Shown here: in pieces, positions 22,605 through 35,639 of the stretch
How positions within the stretch are numbered: the first letter of the stretch is position 1
Layout of the letters: each line of letters opens with the position of its first letter
NCBI GenBank assembly: GCA_030762935.1
Contig: CM060899.1
Span: 12,817,001-12,881,000 of the forward strand
Direction: 5' to 3'
Origin: Hymenopus coronatus
Lineage: Eukaryota; Arthropoda; Insecta; Mantodea; Hymenopodidae
DNA length: 64,000 nt
The notes under the pieces: generated by a model
What the model was told of the DNA's origin: nothing
Seen by the model: only the letters and a program-made list of their open reading frames with translations
The model's database searches: none
Program-made: the position numbers and the translations under genes

Positions 22605-25240
22605 AAATCTACAGGGTTTGTTGTTGATATGTTTGATGTGCCTAACACTTTAGGTGTGCTTTTGCTCAGGTATCCAGCTTGGATAACAATTTGTCTGAGT
22701 TTATTCTGTTAAGATTTCTGAGGAATCTTAAGGTTCGGCTTTCATATCAAAAAGATTGAACATAATCGCCTTTTCATCATTGTGGATTTAGACCATGCAA
22801 TTTCATCTTTGCAAACCAAACTCTGCACCAGATGCAAATGGCATTTACATTCAAATGTTCTGACATCTCTCCCCAGAATATAATGTTTTTCAGCTGGAGG
22901 TCTATAATCAGGTTTGGGTTGATGACACTGTTCCAGAAAGGTGGTGGGAGGCCACCATCATACCTCTTTTGAAACTTGGAAGGGACCACTATCTTTAATC
23001 CAGGTATCATGCTGTTTCCCTCACCAGTTGCATTTGCAAGGTAATGAAATGGATAATAAATGAATAGCTGGTGTAGTGGCTGGAGTCCCATAATGAACTC
23101 ACCAACATCCAGTGTCAGTGGGTGACTACCTTATATCGCCATTGATGCACATCATGAACAACTTTCTTAAGAATGGTCAGGGATATTTGGTTACCTTGAT
23201 AACACCTATAACACATGTTGGTGAGCAGGGATCTTACATTCCTTCCCCAGCTGCTATATACATGGATGCCTACCTTTGTTCAATCAGGACTTTTTGATAG
23301 ACCACATTTTTCAAGTAAGGGTCGGCTTGGTGTTTCAAACTTTTTTATTCAAGAGAACAGAATGCCACAGGATGTGGTACTAAGTGTGATGCTGTTTGCT
23401 CTAGCAATTAATTCTATATCAAAATGTGTTCCACCAGTTGTCTTGTGCTACTTATTTACCCTCTTTTGTACTTCCTGATGAGCACCATTTTTGGAGCACC
23501 ATTGGTAGCCATGTTTAGATAACTTTTTTGAATGGAGTTCTAAAAAGGGATTTCATTTGTCAACTGAGAAATCACTCTGTGTTAACTTCTGGCAAATCAC
23601 TCTGCCGTTACTTTCATTTGTAGATGAGATGAGATTCTTTGGGTTGATATTTGATCAGAAACTTTGCTGGTCATCATATATAGTTCAGCTGAAAGTGCAA
23701 TATGACCATTTTCTTAATATTTTGGAGATACTAAGTGGCAAATCTTGGGATGGATTGGACAGAGTTTTGTGTCTTTGTCGTGTACTGATCCAATCCAAGT
23801 TACCATCCCAGTTGAGAGCCTCTAGGACAGAATGCTGTCAGCATGTTGCCTTCTAGCTAATTATGGCTGTGGATATACCTGTACATCCAATGTTATAGCC
23901 CTTTTATCACTACTGAGCTGGACAAACGTTATCAAAATTTCTCACTTGGCCCTAGCCTGCAGGCTTTCTTTTCCAAAACCTTCAGGAGCACAATCTTGAT
24001 ATTCCTAGCATGTTTTACAGTCATCCTGGTTATGTGCTACACCCCACATAGATATAAGCCTATGGTACATGGGAAATCTACATTGCATGTATCTGATATC
24101 TGTACTTGTATTTTAGAATTTTTATCACATTACAGTGACTGCATTTGTACCTGCACCAATGGTAGTAAGCGTACTTAGGTGTTGGTTATACCTTTGCTAT
24201 TGGAACTGAACGTTACTTCTTCCATTTGCCTAATAGCATGACCGTTTATTCGCAGTGCTTAATGCCATATACCGAGCCATTCTCTATGTTTGCATCAAAA
24301 TTTGGTTGACTGCCTTATAATGAGTGATTCCCTCAGTGTACTTCAGAACATTCATGAGTTGTTCAACTACCATCCCATTGTAATGTGCATTTAGAATGCT
24401 CTCCACATTTTTGCATATTTTGCTAGGATCTTGGTCACATTGGCTTGCTGGGGAACAAACTGGCAGATTTGGTGGCAACAGTAGCCAGTATTGCAATTCA
24501 TGGTTGCAGAATTTGTGATTGTTGTGCGAAGAGCGACGCTACTGTGCTGGTATGCAGATGTCAGTTTTCTATGGCAATAAGCTTAGAGAAATGAAGGAGC
24601 TCTCTGTAAACTGGATAACCTCCCATTTATCATGCTGAGAGCAGCTGATACTCACTTGCACACATATTGGCCAATACAATTTTATGCACACTTACATTTT
24701 TAATAAGGAATCTGCTCCTGTGTCTGCTCTGTACAGTAGCATTGTCGTGGACATAAATTGATAGCACAACTGCAAGCAATTCTAAACTGCTGGCTACGTT
24801 TTTGAACATCTTAGCAATGATACTACAGTGGTATCTAAGATTTTGAAGCTTTTATCCAAACTGCCTTTCTCAGTAGTGATATAGCTTTATTTAGTTTTTT
24901 TATTTATCCAGCAAATGCTCATGGAACGGTAGTTAAGGCTTTTTAGCTTTTTATCACATGTTAGTTAGCTATGCAATTTTAATGTTAGTTATCCCTCTGC
25001 CATTTTCATTCCATAGTTTCTTCTAGTTTTAGAATAATCTCATTTTGCCATGCATACTTTTAGGTGTTTTTTATACTGGATTTTATTTCTTGTTTATAGC
25101 TTTTTTAATTCAATTATTTTTAGATTGCTTTTATAAATTAGCTTATGTCTTGAATGCTGCATTTTTAAGGGTGCTAATAATATAGCAGTTATTAACCCTT
25201 AAACAACAATCATCATCTTCCTCATCATCTGGCAAATAGA
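22605..25240 (+). pseudogene. I-group LINE, 5'-truncated copy 3 (RT and RNase H remnants)
   Basis: This copy begins within ORF2 upstream of the RT core. Its nucleotides align with 34395 onward of copy 1 (shared CGCCTTTTCA and AATTTCATCTTyG). It continues through the RT and thumb region (FFGLIFDQKLCWSSY, LNILEILSGKSWDG at 23630-23760), an RNase H piece (GHIGLLGNKLADL, about 24430-24470) and a 3' end CCTTAAACAACAATCATCATC. Copies 1 and 2 end in the same way, which fixes the element's 3' terminus. Stops and frameshifts are dense. It is sense-oriented in intron 2 of the zinc-finger gene. Confidence 0.75.
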
Positions 25241-26593
25241 GACAATACTTTATCCTTCCATTAATTGGAACTCGTCATTTCACTGGAGATGTATATTCTG
25301 ATGTTTATGAGAAAGACTATAAGTGTATTTATGTGGACAGCATAATTAAAACATGAAATTTAGAATGATTTGAAATTTACAGTTTAAAAGACAGAGTCAA
25401 CCCTAAGTGTTCTTGGGCTTCTAGCTAATAAGTAGAAGGATAGATTCAGTTTCAAAGATGTGTATCATCTTTATCTTAAAAGTATGGATTCACATATTTA
25501 TAATGTCCAAGCGAAGTGAGCATCTGATTGGTTTGCATGATATTTTTATCCATGAAATATAGAAATAAATAGAAATTGCCTCAGGGCCAAAAGTATCATG
25601 TTTATGGAAATGTGTATTTGATAAATTTTAGGACTTGTAGTAAAGTGTATATTTGCATTTCTTTATAATGACCTTTTGTCATTTTTATTCTCAATGAATT
25701 AAAATTCTCTATGTGCAATAAATTAACATTTCTGTTGACTGCAGTGGCAACTGCCAGGATTACACCTGCTCTGCTGTGTGTCGGAATTTCCATCCTTCAG
25801 AAGTGTCTTTATATGTTAGTCTACTAACATAATACTCTGACTTTTGCATATTTTTAAAAAGAAACAATATTATTGTCAGGTTTGGATCCACAACGATGGG
25901 ATCAGCAAGCCAGAGCCTAACCACTAAGCCACTCAGAGAAATATTAACTGTATACCATAAGCTAGAGACAAAGACCTACTAAATTGAAAATGTAAATCAT
26001 AATAAAACATAGAATTTATTAAATAAATTTTTAGTGAATATTATTGAGAATTTTGACTTTTGATTTCAAATGTGACATATGTACTTTATAATCTTTAAGG
26101 TGTTTGGTAGCTATTTGGTTGTTTATTTCTTTCTTTCTTGTAGAATCATGGAAAAAGCATACAATTTTCTCATAGAAACATTCTATATAATGTATTGACT
26201 GGTGGATTGTTGAATAACCATTTTGTTGTGTATATCCTTTGTTGCCAAAATAAGCAATACAGGAATTTGTTGCAAAGCTGAACAAATGCTGTTATAGTAA
26301 ACCGGCAACTGGGTGTAATTCTCAGTGAATAAAAAAAAAAACATTGCTTATATTGCCAAAGCAAAGGATGGTTAACATATTTATTTTTCATTTGAAAAAT
26401 GTTATTAATCTCCAATAATATTATGGATTAACAAAGTTTATCCAGTAGTAATGAGCAACAAAGTTGATTTAATTCTACATTTATAGCTGCTGTTGATATG
26501 TCACTCCTTTCTGAGCAAGTTATTCTTAGCAAACAGATTCTATTTTCAGATTTAAATCTCAGGTTAATGTGGCTAATTATTCCATCATTTCAG
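25241..26593. other. Last part of intron 2
   Basis: Mostly featureless AT-rich sequence. A tRNA-like head on the minus strand is noted separately at 25868-25942. The intron ends with TCCATCATTTCAG. Confidence 0.4.
25868..25942 (-). repeat. tRNA-like SINE head (third type), short
   Basis: The minus strand shows TGGCTTAGTGGTTAGG, which fits a pol III A box, and downstream GGATCCAAACC, a B-box-like word, about 35 bp apart. No tRNA cloverleaf closes around it and no body or A-tail follows clearly. It is therefore a SINE or tRNA scrap rather than a tRNA gene. Confidence 0.4.
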
Positions 26594-27536
26594 ATTATGC
26601 AGAAAACTTGTTTCTGGTGATAGCTGTGGTAAATCACCATTACCCTTTATTGTCTCAGGAAGTGATACAATCTTCCAATATGAAGAGAACTGTCATGAAT
26701 ATGAAGGTATGGCAAGTGATATCTCAGAAATAACAACTGTTAAAGAACATTTTGATTTAGAACCATATAGTGAATGTAGTAGTGGGCGAGAATTGTACAG
26801 TGAGACTTTGTACTTGAAAAAAAACAATTTGATGCATAAGGGCAAAAGTGGACATAAATGTACCATTTGTGAGAAGATGTTTACCCAGTTATCACATTTG
26901 AAGCAACATGATTTGATTCATGAGGGTAAGAAGCCATATCAGTGTAAGACTTGTGATAAGAAGTTTACTCAGTCTTCAAGTTTGAAAATCCATAATCTGA
27001 TTCATGAGGGTAATAAGCCGCACCAGTGTAAAATCTGTGATAAGAGTTTTACTTATAAGTCAGCTTTGAAAGTACATAATTTGATTCATGAGGGTAAAAA
27101 ACTGCACCAATGTAAAACTTGCAATAAAAGATTTACTCGGTTGTCAGATTTGAAAATGCATGAACTGATCCATGAGGGTAAGAAGCCACACCAGTGTAAA
27201 ACTTGTAATAAGACCTTTACTCAGCTGTCAACTCTCAAAAAGCATATTTTGATTCATGATGGTGAAAAACCACATCAATGTAAAACCTGTAATAAAAGTT
27301 TTACTGAGTTGTCAAATTTGAACAAACATACTTTGATCCATTTGGGAAAGAAGCTACATCAGTGTAAAACTTGTGATAAGAAGTTTACTCATCTGTCAAC
27401 TTTGAAAAAACATTACTTGATTCATGAGGGCAAAAAGCCACACCAATGTGGAATTTGTAAGAGGAGCTTTACTCACTTGTCAACTTTGAAAAAACATATT
27501 TTGAATCATAAGATTAAGAAAGCTGCAGCAATATAA
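26594..27536 (+). CDS. C2H2 zinc-finger protein, terminal coding exon (8 fingers)
   Basis: The exon starts after TTTCAG; its first A completes the codon split by the 32-bp exon. It reads LCRKLVSGDSCGK, an acidic stretch, and then eight C2H2 fingers spaced 28 residues apart, from about residue 254 to 471 of the 478-residue protein. Finger cores include CTICEKMF, CKTCDKKF and CGICKRSF, with H-x3-H ends. Linkers are HEGKKPHQ-type, close to but not the canonical TGEKP. A degenerate finger (YSECSSGRELYSETLYLKK, no second Cys) precedes the first. Base-contact residues differ between fingers (QLSHLK, QSSSLK, RLSDLK, ELSNLN), so sequence-specific DNA binding in the nucleus is likely. The target is unknown. 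The frame is intact and ends in TAA. Confidence 0.92.
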
Positions 27537-27625
27537 AACCTGTGACTAGAGTTTTCCTAAGTTATCCCATTTGAAAACACATAATTTGATTCAAGAAGTA
27601 AAATTTATCACAGAACCTACTTCCC
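27537..27625 (+). pseudogene. Decayed ninth zinc finger beyond the stop
   Basis: In the next frame, directly after the stop codon, the sequence reads YKTCD, a stop, then SFPKLSHLKTHNLIQE. This is a C2H2 finger with its first Cys replaced, a stop in the knuckle and Gln for the last His. The array was longer and was shortened by a frameshift near AAAGCTGCAGCAATA. Confidence 0.75.
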
Positions 27626-29555
27626 CGATGAGGTTAGTAACAGAAGTGAATCAAATTTAAAATCTTACATAGTTACTGAACAAATTTTACGTTCCAAAAC
27701 AGTTTATTTATTCAAAATCAAATATTACATCACAATGTACAAAAAATGACTGATAGGAAACAAAAATGCAACAAAATTCCATTTTGTCAAAAGAAATCAC
27801 GGAGTTATAAATAAAAGCGTACAATAATGGAAAAAAGACGAGCTCTTATCAACAAGGTTATCAATAAACACTTGCACAATCATGGATAAATATAGTTATT
27901 GCTTTGCAATGGTAAATATTGCTGCAATAGCTTCAGTAGAAACTTTTCTCATCAGAAGCAGAAGGTACTGTCAAAATCAAGTGGAGAAGAGTGTCATTCC
28001 TATCTTGAAATTATTTTAATTGAAACTCACTTCAGTACTAAGAGAACTTATAAAAAAGCAACAGAGCTTTGAGGAGTTGGCTATCAAATTATCATCTAGT
28101 AAAAGTAAAATTTCAGTTCTGCTGTACTTGCAGAAGTGACTGTTCAATATGTCAAAGCTGAATTTGAATCAAGAGCCAGCTTCTTTATATAAGTGACAGT
28201 AATTATTTATTTAGTAACAAAATATTTTCAGAGCTTCTTATAAGCAAATTCCTAAAATTTTATTGCTTTCTCAAACACTTAGAATTATTTTTTGGAAACT
28301 ACATTTTAGTTCTTATTCCAAAAAACAAAAATCAGTCATGTTCAGCTTCATATACTGCTCAGCTATGTCTGTCAGTTCACAGGTTGACTCTTGCCACTGC
28401 TTTTAAAAATTTCTCTCTTCTATGTTTTGCGGGTTAAGGCCTTACTTCAGGTTTACACAGAGAAAAATGTTATCAACTTACTAAATTGTTATTGTTTATT
28501 GATCCAGTAAAATTTATTTGTATAAAGTATATGCAATATTGAGAAATCAGAATATAAACAAAGCATTGCATTACATATATTAATAGAATTTACATTGTTA
28601 TCATAAATATATATATATATTATTGTATTACATTGCTATATACAATGGGAAACTGTATGGCTCACACAATATTCATAGTTTCCACTTACATAGATGAACA
28701 TCTATGTAATAAGTAGTGCTGTAAGACAAATTTTAAACGATGTACTTGTTTTATTGTCTTGATTTAGCTTAGCAAATTTTATACAATTTGATGCTCATGT
28801 GCACAATATTTTTCCGATGTAGTAAGGTTTTGCGATTAGATACTGAGAAATCCATGCCAATGGGTTATAATTGTGCTTAAACATGTACTCTACTAAATAC
28901 CCAAAATCTCACAAAACAAAATAGTTTACCTTATGACAATCATATCAAGATAGCTACAGGTGTGTTACTTTTATTAAACAATAACTATGTGAAATTGTGG
29001 AAATGAAGTCTGTGAAACCAGAAAACACTCTATATATCAATTGCATGTAAACAAATAACTTTTAAAACACCATATATTCACAAAAATGCCTAATACATCC
29101 TTCTAAAACCAATAAAGGCATTCTCATGCTGAAATAAATAACTATACAATTAATTATTAAAATGTAAGGTTGCAACTGATAATAGTTTATTGAAATACTC
29201 TAGTAAAGTTCCTTCTGGTTTAATTTATTGTAATACCAGTTGTGATTTTTATCCTTAACATTCCTTCATATAATTATGTTAACAATTACCAGTAATAAGT
29301 TTTATGTTTAATGTTTATTCCCTCAATTTATGTGGAGCTAGGGGCTACTTTCAGAAACCTACTCCAGCACAGAGAAAAAACTTGATCACAGAATATAAAG
29401 AATATCAATAGAAGTATTTACTAAAAGTTCCAGGTCCCCAAATAATTCAGTAACAAAAAAATGTTTAAACCTAAGAAAACCCCAATTTTTTGGATAATGG
29501 ACCACAATAAATAAATCACAAGACTTCCTATCTTCTGCTCATCCTCTTTTCTACT
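27626..29555. other. 3' untranslated and intergenic sequence
   Basis: An AATAAA at 27809-27814 is a candidate polyadenylation signal about 270 bp after the stop. Beyond this nothing coding is seen. A short (TA)n lies near 28609-28622. Confidence 0.4.
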
Positions 29556-29559
29556 GCTC

Positions 29560-30395
29560 TACACCTTGTTTTTACTTTCTCTACACATACTATGTACATA
29601 ATGTATAAAGAAGCTATTGTATTGCACCCAAAAATTGACTACCAAGTTTTCAAAGGAAATATATGTTCTGAGACCCCATCAAACCCAAAAATATATTTTT
29701 AGAAAAATTTCACATGTGTGTGCACGTGCGTGCATGTGAAGCATAGCTTAAAAACAAAGTCTGTTAACTAACAAACTTAGTATTTAAGTTCACTCTCCTC
29801 CAGAAATGCTACACAAAGATACCCACCCGCAACTCTCTTTACATAAAAAATGTTTCAAAAGTTTTGATTTTCTCAAAAATGTCTGTAACCATTTTGATTA
29901 AAAAAACCTACATTAAATAAACTTACATGAAAAATGTATATCTTGAATTTTCTTGGGAATAGCCTTCAAAGTGAGTTTTATGGAATTTTGCATTACTGGT
30001 ATACCATAAGTGATAGACAAAAATACCTAACAAAAAATGTAGGGCTCGTAAAACATACAATTATAATATACTTTTACTTTCGTGTAGTTGACCGTTTTTG
30101 AGGTATTTCTAATTATTGTTTTCTGTTTTAAGCTACTTTACTCTTCTCATACAGGAATTTGTCAACTCCTGGGCATAGAAATGAAGGAACTTCAATTACA
30201 TAGAAACCAGATTTGACTATCGCTTTAGCCTATGATGCTCCCTTATTTCCAGTCTACTTACAAGGAAGCAAGTAATAAGACTATTTTTGCTAATTTTATT
30301 CTCATTAACCATGAAGTAAATTGAAGAATAAAGTGTTTAACAATAATTTGTTGCAGAGATGTAGAGAAAGTCATGTGAATGGAAGACATCAAAAT
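29560..30395 (+). repeat. Solo arm of the foldback repeat family
   Basis: It is similar in direct orientation to 21590-22365. Shared blocks include AAGGAAGCAAGT, ATAAGACTATTT, TTGACTATCGCTTTA and AATAATTTGTTGCAGAGATrTAGAG. It stops just before a SINE-A tail. No opposing arm is present. Confidence 0.75.
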
Positions 30396-30396
30396 T

Positions 30397-30580
30397 TTGT
30401 ATAGTGTTTAATGCTCACTTTTACTAAATATAGTGCTGCAGGCAATTATACTGATGATACAAGGAATGAAGATGGAACATCGGTGAAATGTAATGGCCGC
30501 AGAGAATCCGGAGAAAACCTTCCACTGTGGCTCTGTTTTCACCCACAATTCCCACATGCAGTCACCTGGGATCGAACCCA
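30397..30580 (-). repeat. SINE-A copy with diverged head
   Basis: It starts with the inverse of the SINE tail (TAGTGTTTAATGC) and runs to the B box region (GGGATCGAACCCAG inverted). The A-box part is replaced by unrelated pyrimidine-rich sequence, so the copy is 5'-truncated or heavily altered. Confidence 0.7.
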
Positions 30581-30729
30581 GACTGCCCCCTTCTCCCTTC
30601 TGCCATGTCTCCTTTATACCTTGTCCTCTATAGCTGCCCACCACCATACTCACACATATCCATATTGATCATTATGTCTGTAGCATAGATTTGATTTTCA
30701 CTTTCTCCACTTCAATGAAGTATGGAAAG

Positions 30730-31310
30730 CCTTCATATTCATGCAAAACTTTGATGTTGATTTTTCACCAGAAATATATGTTTTGAGATACACTGAATCC
30801 AGAAAAAAATGGTAATTTTTAGAAGAAAGTCTCTGTCTTTGTGTGAACAACATTGTTTATATGTTAAATATTACATTTGATATTTAAGTTAAATATTTTT
30901 CAAGGATGCGATACAAATATGTTCAGGAAAGTAACCCACTTAAAACTACCTGTTTCATGGAACATTTTTCAAACTATTGGTTTTCTCAGAAATGCCCATT
31001 AAATATTGTAATTGAAGTACTATTTTTTTAAAGGTTTTTCAGTGACAAAAAAAATGTATATTTTTACTTTTCTGCAAATAGTTTCCAAGAGCTTTTCATT
31101 CTGAATGATTATTGCATAGCTGGTAAATCACAAAAGATATTGAAAATCTTTCTGTAAAATGTTTAGATATTGAGAAACTGTGAGGATAATAATTTCTGAA
31201 GTATTCCTTTTTATTCATTTACATTTTCTAATGCTTATGCTTTTCTGAACTTCTTTGTTAAGCTTTTTAACCCCTGGCCATGCATAAGAACTGAATTTCA
31301 ACATCATTAA
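30730..31310 (+). repeat. Diverged solo arm of the foldback family
   Basis: Order-conserved words shared with 29640-30180 include AGAAATATATGTTnTGAGA, TTTTTAGAAnAAA, GGATGCGATACAAA, TTTTCTCA and AAATG. It is older than the copy at 29560. Confidence 0.55.
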
Positions 31311-31511
31311 TAGTGATCATCCCATTAGCACTGCTTGGAAGCTACTTCGAGGTGCTTCTGAAATTCAAATAATGGTTACCAAAGAAACATACTTAGATAG
31401 GGATATCACCAACACAGACAGATATTTGGATTACCTGGACCGATGACATTCATTAATACAGCATGACTGTAGTAAAACACCAACAGACATGCCAAACATA
31501 CAGAATGTAAC

Positions 31512-34500
31512 GGATGACTCTTCTGAGGCGAGCTGCCTACCACAGTAGGTAAGGGATTAGCACATCCGGGATCATGAGCCAACCCTGGCCCAATGCTGTA
31601 GGCAACATCTAAGAGGTGAGGGAGTCATTTGAGCCAAATGCCACCCACATGTAGGCCTGGGCTAAGAACCATATCAGTGGAAAGGAATATCCTAGTTGGT
31701 TGAGGGTAGTGCATATGAGCCTGGGCTTCTGATCTTCAGTAACTGGGGAGGGTGCACAGCCTAATACACCGCTTTGGTTTCTGCTTCGCCTAAACAGGAG
31801 GCTAGGAACTAACCCACCCTTAGTCAATCAGCCAGGACTAGGTACTATACCAAACTCCAGGGTGAGTGAGATGGCAAGCCTGCCATATCCCCGTTGGGGT
31901 GACTCCTCGTTGGGCTCCGTGGTAGGTAGGGAGCACTGGGGTATGAATTTAAGACCATTTTTTATGGCTCAAAAAACGAAACCCTAATCTAGTATGGTGT
32001 TCGGAAAGGAACTAGCTGAGTCCAGTGGTCCTCGCGACTTGGTGATTAAGAGAACAGACCAAGGTATGTCGTTTTTGTCGGTTAGTCCAGTTGCAGTCCA
32101 GAAGGGATTAGATGAGGTAGCTAGTCCTGTAAAGTCATCAACTCGCAATAATATGCTGCTGGTAGAAGCAGTGTCAGCATCCCAGGCAGTCAAACTATTG
32201 TGAGCTCAGATGATGGGTAGCTACCCGATTAGTCGAGATACACAAGACCTTGGACTCCTCGTGCGGCGTTGTCACCATCTGTACCCTGGACGGTATGTCC
32301 AATGAGAAGATTCAGGAGAACCTTGCAGGACAAGGTGTTACTGCTGTGTACAGGGTTGAGAGGAGAGTAAATGGTGAATTCGTGCTTACGCGTACTCTGT
32401 TTCTTATCTTTGATCGGGTTGATCTACCTCAAGGGATTAAGGCAGGGTACGAAGTCACAGAGGTGAGGCCATACATCCCGAACTCTCTCATGTGCTGCAA
32501 GTGTCAGCGCCTTGGGCACACCAGCGGGTTCTATAATGGTCGTTCTGGGTGTGTTAACTGCGGCGATGTTACACACGATGGCGGTTGCACGTGAACCGCA
32601 TCTTGCGTCAACTACAATAGGGAAAATCTCTCCATTTCCAGGAATTGCCTCTGTTTTGCAGAGGAGAGAAGCATTCAGGAGATACGGGTGAAAAAGAAGG
32701 TGTCCTGGGAAGCCCTTAAGCTCCTGAGTGTTCGTCAACCTTCTGTCCCGTGGCCTTGTTCTTATAGCTCAGTCGGTAAACCGGTACCAAAGCGAGAAAT
32801 CGCAATTCAGATCTGCGATTTCAATGGATCCATTATATCCGAAAAGATTATCGTTACCAGGCCACCACCAATCCCATCTCCGTCGGCATTAATATATGTC
32901 AAATCCGCCAGTGTAAAGCTTAGTATAGCACACATGCCACCCAAACCGCCGACTTCTGTCAATAAGACCGGTAAAACAGTGGTACTTTCTCTTATTTCAA
33001 CACAAGCTATGTTAGAACCGACTTTCTTAAAGAACGTGTGGCGACTACTCCTAAATTCTCTAGGCGTAGAAAAGCCCGCGTCACGCAGATCCTCTTCTGA
33101 GGAGTATTCTGGGAGGAGTTCCGAACGGCGACGACCATTTTCACTGATCAGTAGTTTGAATTGATTCGAAATACTCGAATCCAAATTTTCTATTGGAAAG
33201 GGGTTCTTCCCTATGGAAGACATGGCAGAATTCTGCCCTCGCTGCACGATCGCAGGCAAATCGCGCTGCTGAAAATAGTCCGACCACCACAGCCCAATGT
33301 GAGAAACACCTTACCATCTAGAACTTATCCCATTCTATTCACTATGGCTATTCTACATTGGAACGTACGCGATATTTCCACATCGACAAAAGCTTGAACT
33401 GCTGCTCAGCCAGAATCAGGCTTTGGTGTTCTGCTTACAGGAGACGAAGCTCCATCCGCAAGAACTACTCTTCAGGAACTACTCTTCTGTGCATTGTGAT
33501 TTATCATCAAAAGAGGGTGTTGCTGCACATGGGAGCACTATGATGCTTTTTAGAGATTATATTTTTGCTGACTCCGTACACTTACAGTCTGACATCCAGT
33601 CAGTCGCTGTAAGGATTACACTGCCAACTACCATATTTGCTATTTGTAGTATATATATATGCTTCCATCTTAGGACCACTCGCACACATCTTTGAAAGAC
33701 TTAATTTCTCACCTACCAACACCTTTTCTGTTGGTAAGCGATGTGAATGCCGACCACCAACTTTGGGATTCCTCTCGAGTTTGTACGAGAAGAAAGTTAA
33801 TTGCCGATTTCTTGGACAACCATAACTTAGCTCTCCTGAACACCGGAGAGCCTCCATTCTTATCTGACGCCTTTCACATTTTTCTCACCTCGATATAGCG
33901 GTTTGTTCTCGTCAGTTAGCAGTTAGCTTACGCTGGAATGTCAGCTCTGACTTAGATTTTAGTAACCATTTTCGAATTCTTATAACTCTCTTACTCCAAC
34001 ACGTATGTTTCAGATATATACCTAGATAGCATTTAGATCGAGCCATTGGAACCTTTTTTCCCGTTTGGCCGTTTTTCGCTACAACGAGCACGACCCAGTA
34101 AACTTTTTAGTTGAACATCTCACAGCAACTGTTATTGCTGCTCATCAGTCTATTCCACGATCGACTGGCCAACCACATCGTTTTCCGGTTCCTTGGTGGA
34201 CCAATGACTGCCGGTATACCATTCGTGCTGTATGCATGCGTGCCAAATCTAGACAAGTTATTAAGGATAGCAACAAAAAAAAAATCCTGGAGCAGGTTTA
34301 TAGTTTCCTTTAATTGCAATACACCTTCCTCCTTTGTATTCGTGTGGCCGGAAAATCGACCCATTTGCCCATCGCCGGTCTCCTAACACCTACCGGAATT
34401 TTTGATAACGTTTGTCGTTGCAAACACATTAGGCAGTGCTTTCGTTCAGGTGTCTAGCTCATACAATTATTCCACTGAGTTTCATACACTTAAAGCTCAG

Positions 34501-34628
34501 GTGGAATCTCAAGGATTCTCCTTTCGTTCTGGGAACCATGAAGATTATAATCGCCTTTTCACCATGGCAGAGCTAGACAATGCATTTTCATCTTCGGGAA
34601 GCAACAAATTTGCTGTTCAAATTTGAAA

Positions 34629-34689
<61 letters not shown>

Positions 34690-34874
34690 TCTCCTAATAT
34701 TAAAGTTTTCCCACTCGAAGTCTATAATCGTGTCTGGGTTGACGCCACTTTTCCAGACAAATGCCGGGAGGCCATCGTCATACCTATTCCTAAACCTGGA
34801 AAGCACCGACATCTGCCTTTGAGCTATCGTCCTAATTTCTTCGCCATTTGATCAATGGACGGTTAATGTGGTGC
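31512..34874 (+). pseudogene. I-group LINE copy 1, 5' part (5' UTR, gag-like ORF1, endonuclease, start of RT)
   Basis: A GC-richer leader (31512-31990) precedes ORF1. ORF1 has a gag-like protein ending in zinc knuckles, with CCKCQRLGHTSGF (about 32494-32530) and CVNCGDVTHDGGC following. ORF2 begins at about 33343 with ILHWNVRD and contains VFCLQETKLHP (about 33425) and LVSDVNADHQLW (about 33733), the apurinic-type endonuclease motifs. It reaches the RT entry block VIPIPKPGK and LSYRPN (about 34780-34850). Frameshifts, stops and a (CT)n tract at 34630-34692 inactivate it. It stops abruptly at 34874, where the Polinton begins; the continuation is at 57714. RNase H in the sister copies places it in the I group of non-LTR retrotransposons. 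Confidence 0.85.
34630..34692. repeat. (CT)n microsatellite inside LINE copy 1
   Basis: About 30 CT units lie between the ORF2 linker and the RT entry block. Copies 2 and 3 lack the tract at the same place. Confidence 0.95.
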
Positions 34875-34880
34875 ATAATT
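34875..34880 (+). other. Candidate left target-site duplication of the Polinton
   Basis: ATAATT here against ATAACT at 57708-57713, 5 of 6 identical. Polintons typically make 6-bp duplications. The flanking sequences belong to one LINE copy. Confidence 0.55.
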
Positions 34881-34985
34881 ATAGTCTCGGATTATCGTTA
34901 TCGCAATTGCATAATCCGGGTTGTGGATTGCCGCGGAAGGACTAATCCTTAGAGTGAATTAAGTTTACGTGCTTTGGAGATGTTT

Positions 34986-35222
34986 TTATAGTGTTTAATG
35001 TCCTCTTTTATTACAATGGCACCACAGGCGATGACACTGATGATAAATGAATATGGAGCAGCGGTGATGTGATGGCGGGGAAACTGGAGAACCTGGATAA
35101 AACCCGTTCCTGCACCACTTTGTCCACCACAAAACTTACATACGGTCGCTTGGGGTCAAGCCCCTAGATGACCCATCTAGGTGAGAGGCAAGTGGTTTAA
35201 TCACTCGGTCACGACGCTGCTA
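34986..35222 (-). repeat. SINE-A copy near the left Polinton end
   Basis: Inverted copy. It begins with TTTTATAGTGTTTAATG and ends near the inverted A box (CACTCGGTCACGACG). It is full-length in outline and may separate the left terminal repeat from the Polinton interior. Confidence 0.8.
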
Positions 35223-35639
35223 TCGGAGAAGTGTTGGGCAGGAAAGAGGGTTTGATATGGTGGTACGAGGTAAAAATGCAACAAGGAAGTGAGGTGGAAG
35301 ATTTCTATTAGATAAAATATGACGAATTATGATTGGTGGATATGAATGAGATAAATGGCAGGGATTGGTGGAAATAAAGTGTGTTGTGATTGTGTGGAGG
35401 ATTTGGTTTGCTTTAAGGAGTGTTGATGACGGCAGGGGTAGTCAGCGTGGAGAAAAGCTTTGTTAGTTTTGGGAGGTGTGGATTCGAGTTGAATGACGAG
35501 ACGGCTCATTTGGAAAATGTGACAAGATGTGACAATCATTACGAATTGTTGTCTAATTGTTTGTGCGTATACCACAAGGATAGTGGGCATAACTTTAGAT
35601 CTGACTTTATTAACCTGGGGACACTTAAGTAGGCGTATA

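Noticed and set aside
32807..33259. 150-residue minus-strand frame
   Set aside because: Shadow of the LINE ORF1 and ORF1-ORF2 junction on the + strand; no family match.
34588..34822. Ser/Leu and Arg/Glu repeat proteins
   Set aside because: Products of the CT microsatellite inside LINE copy 1.
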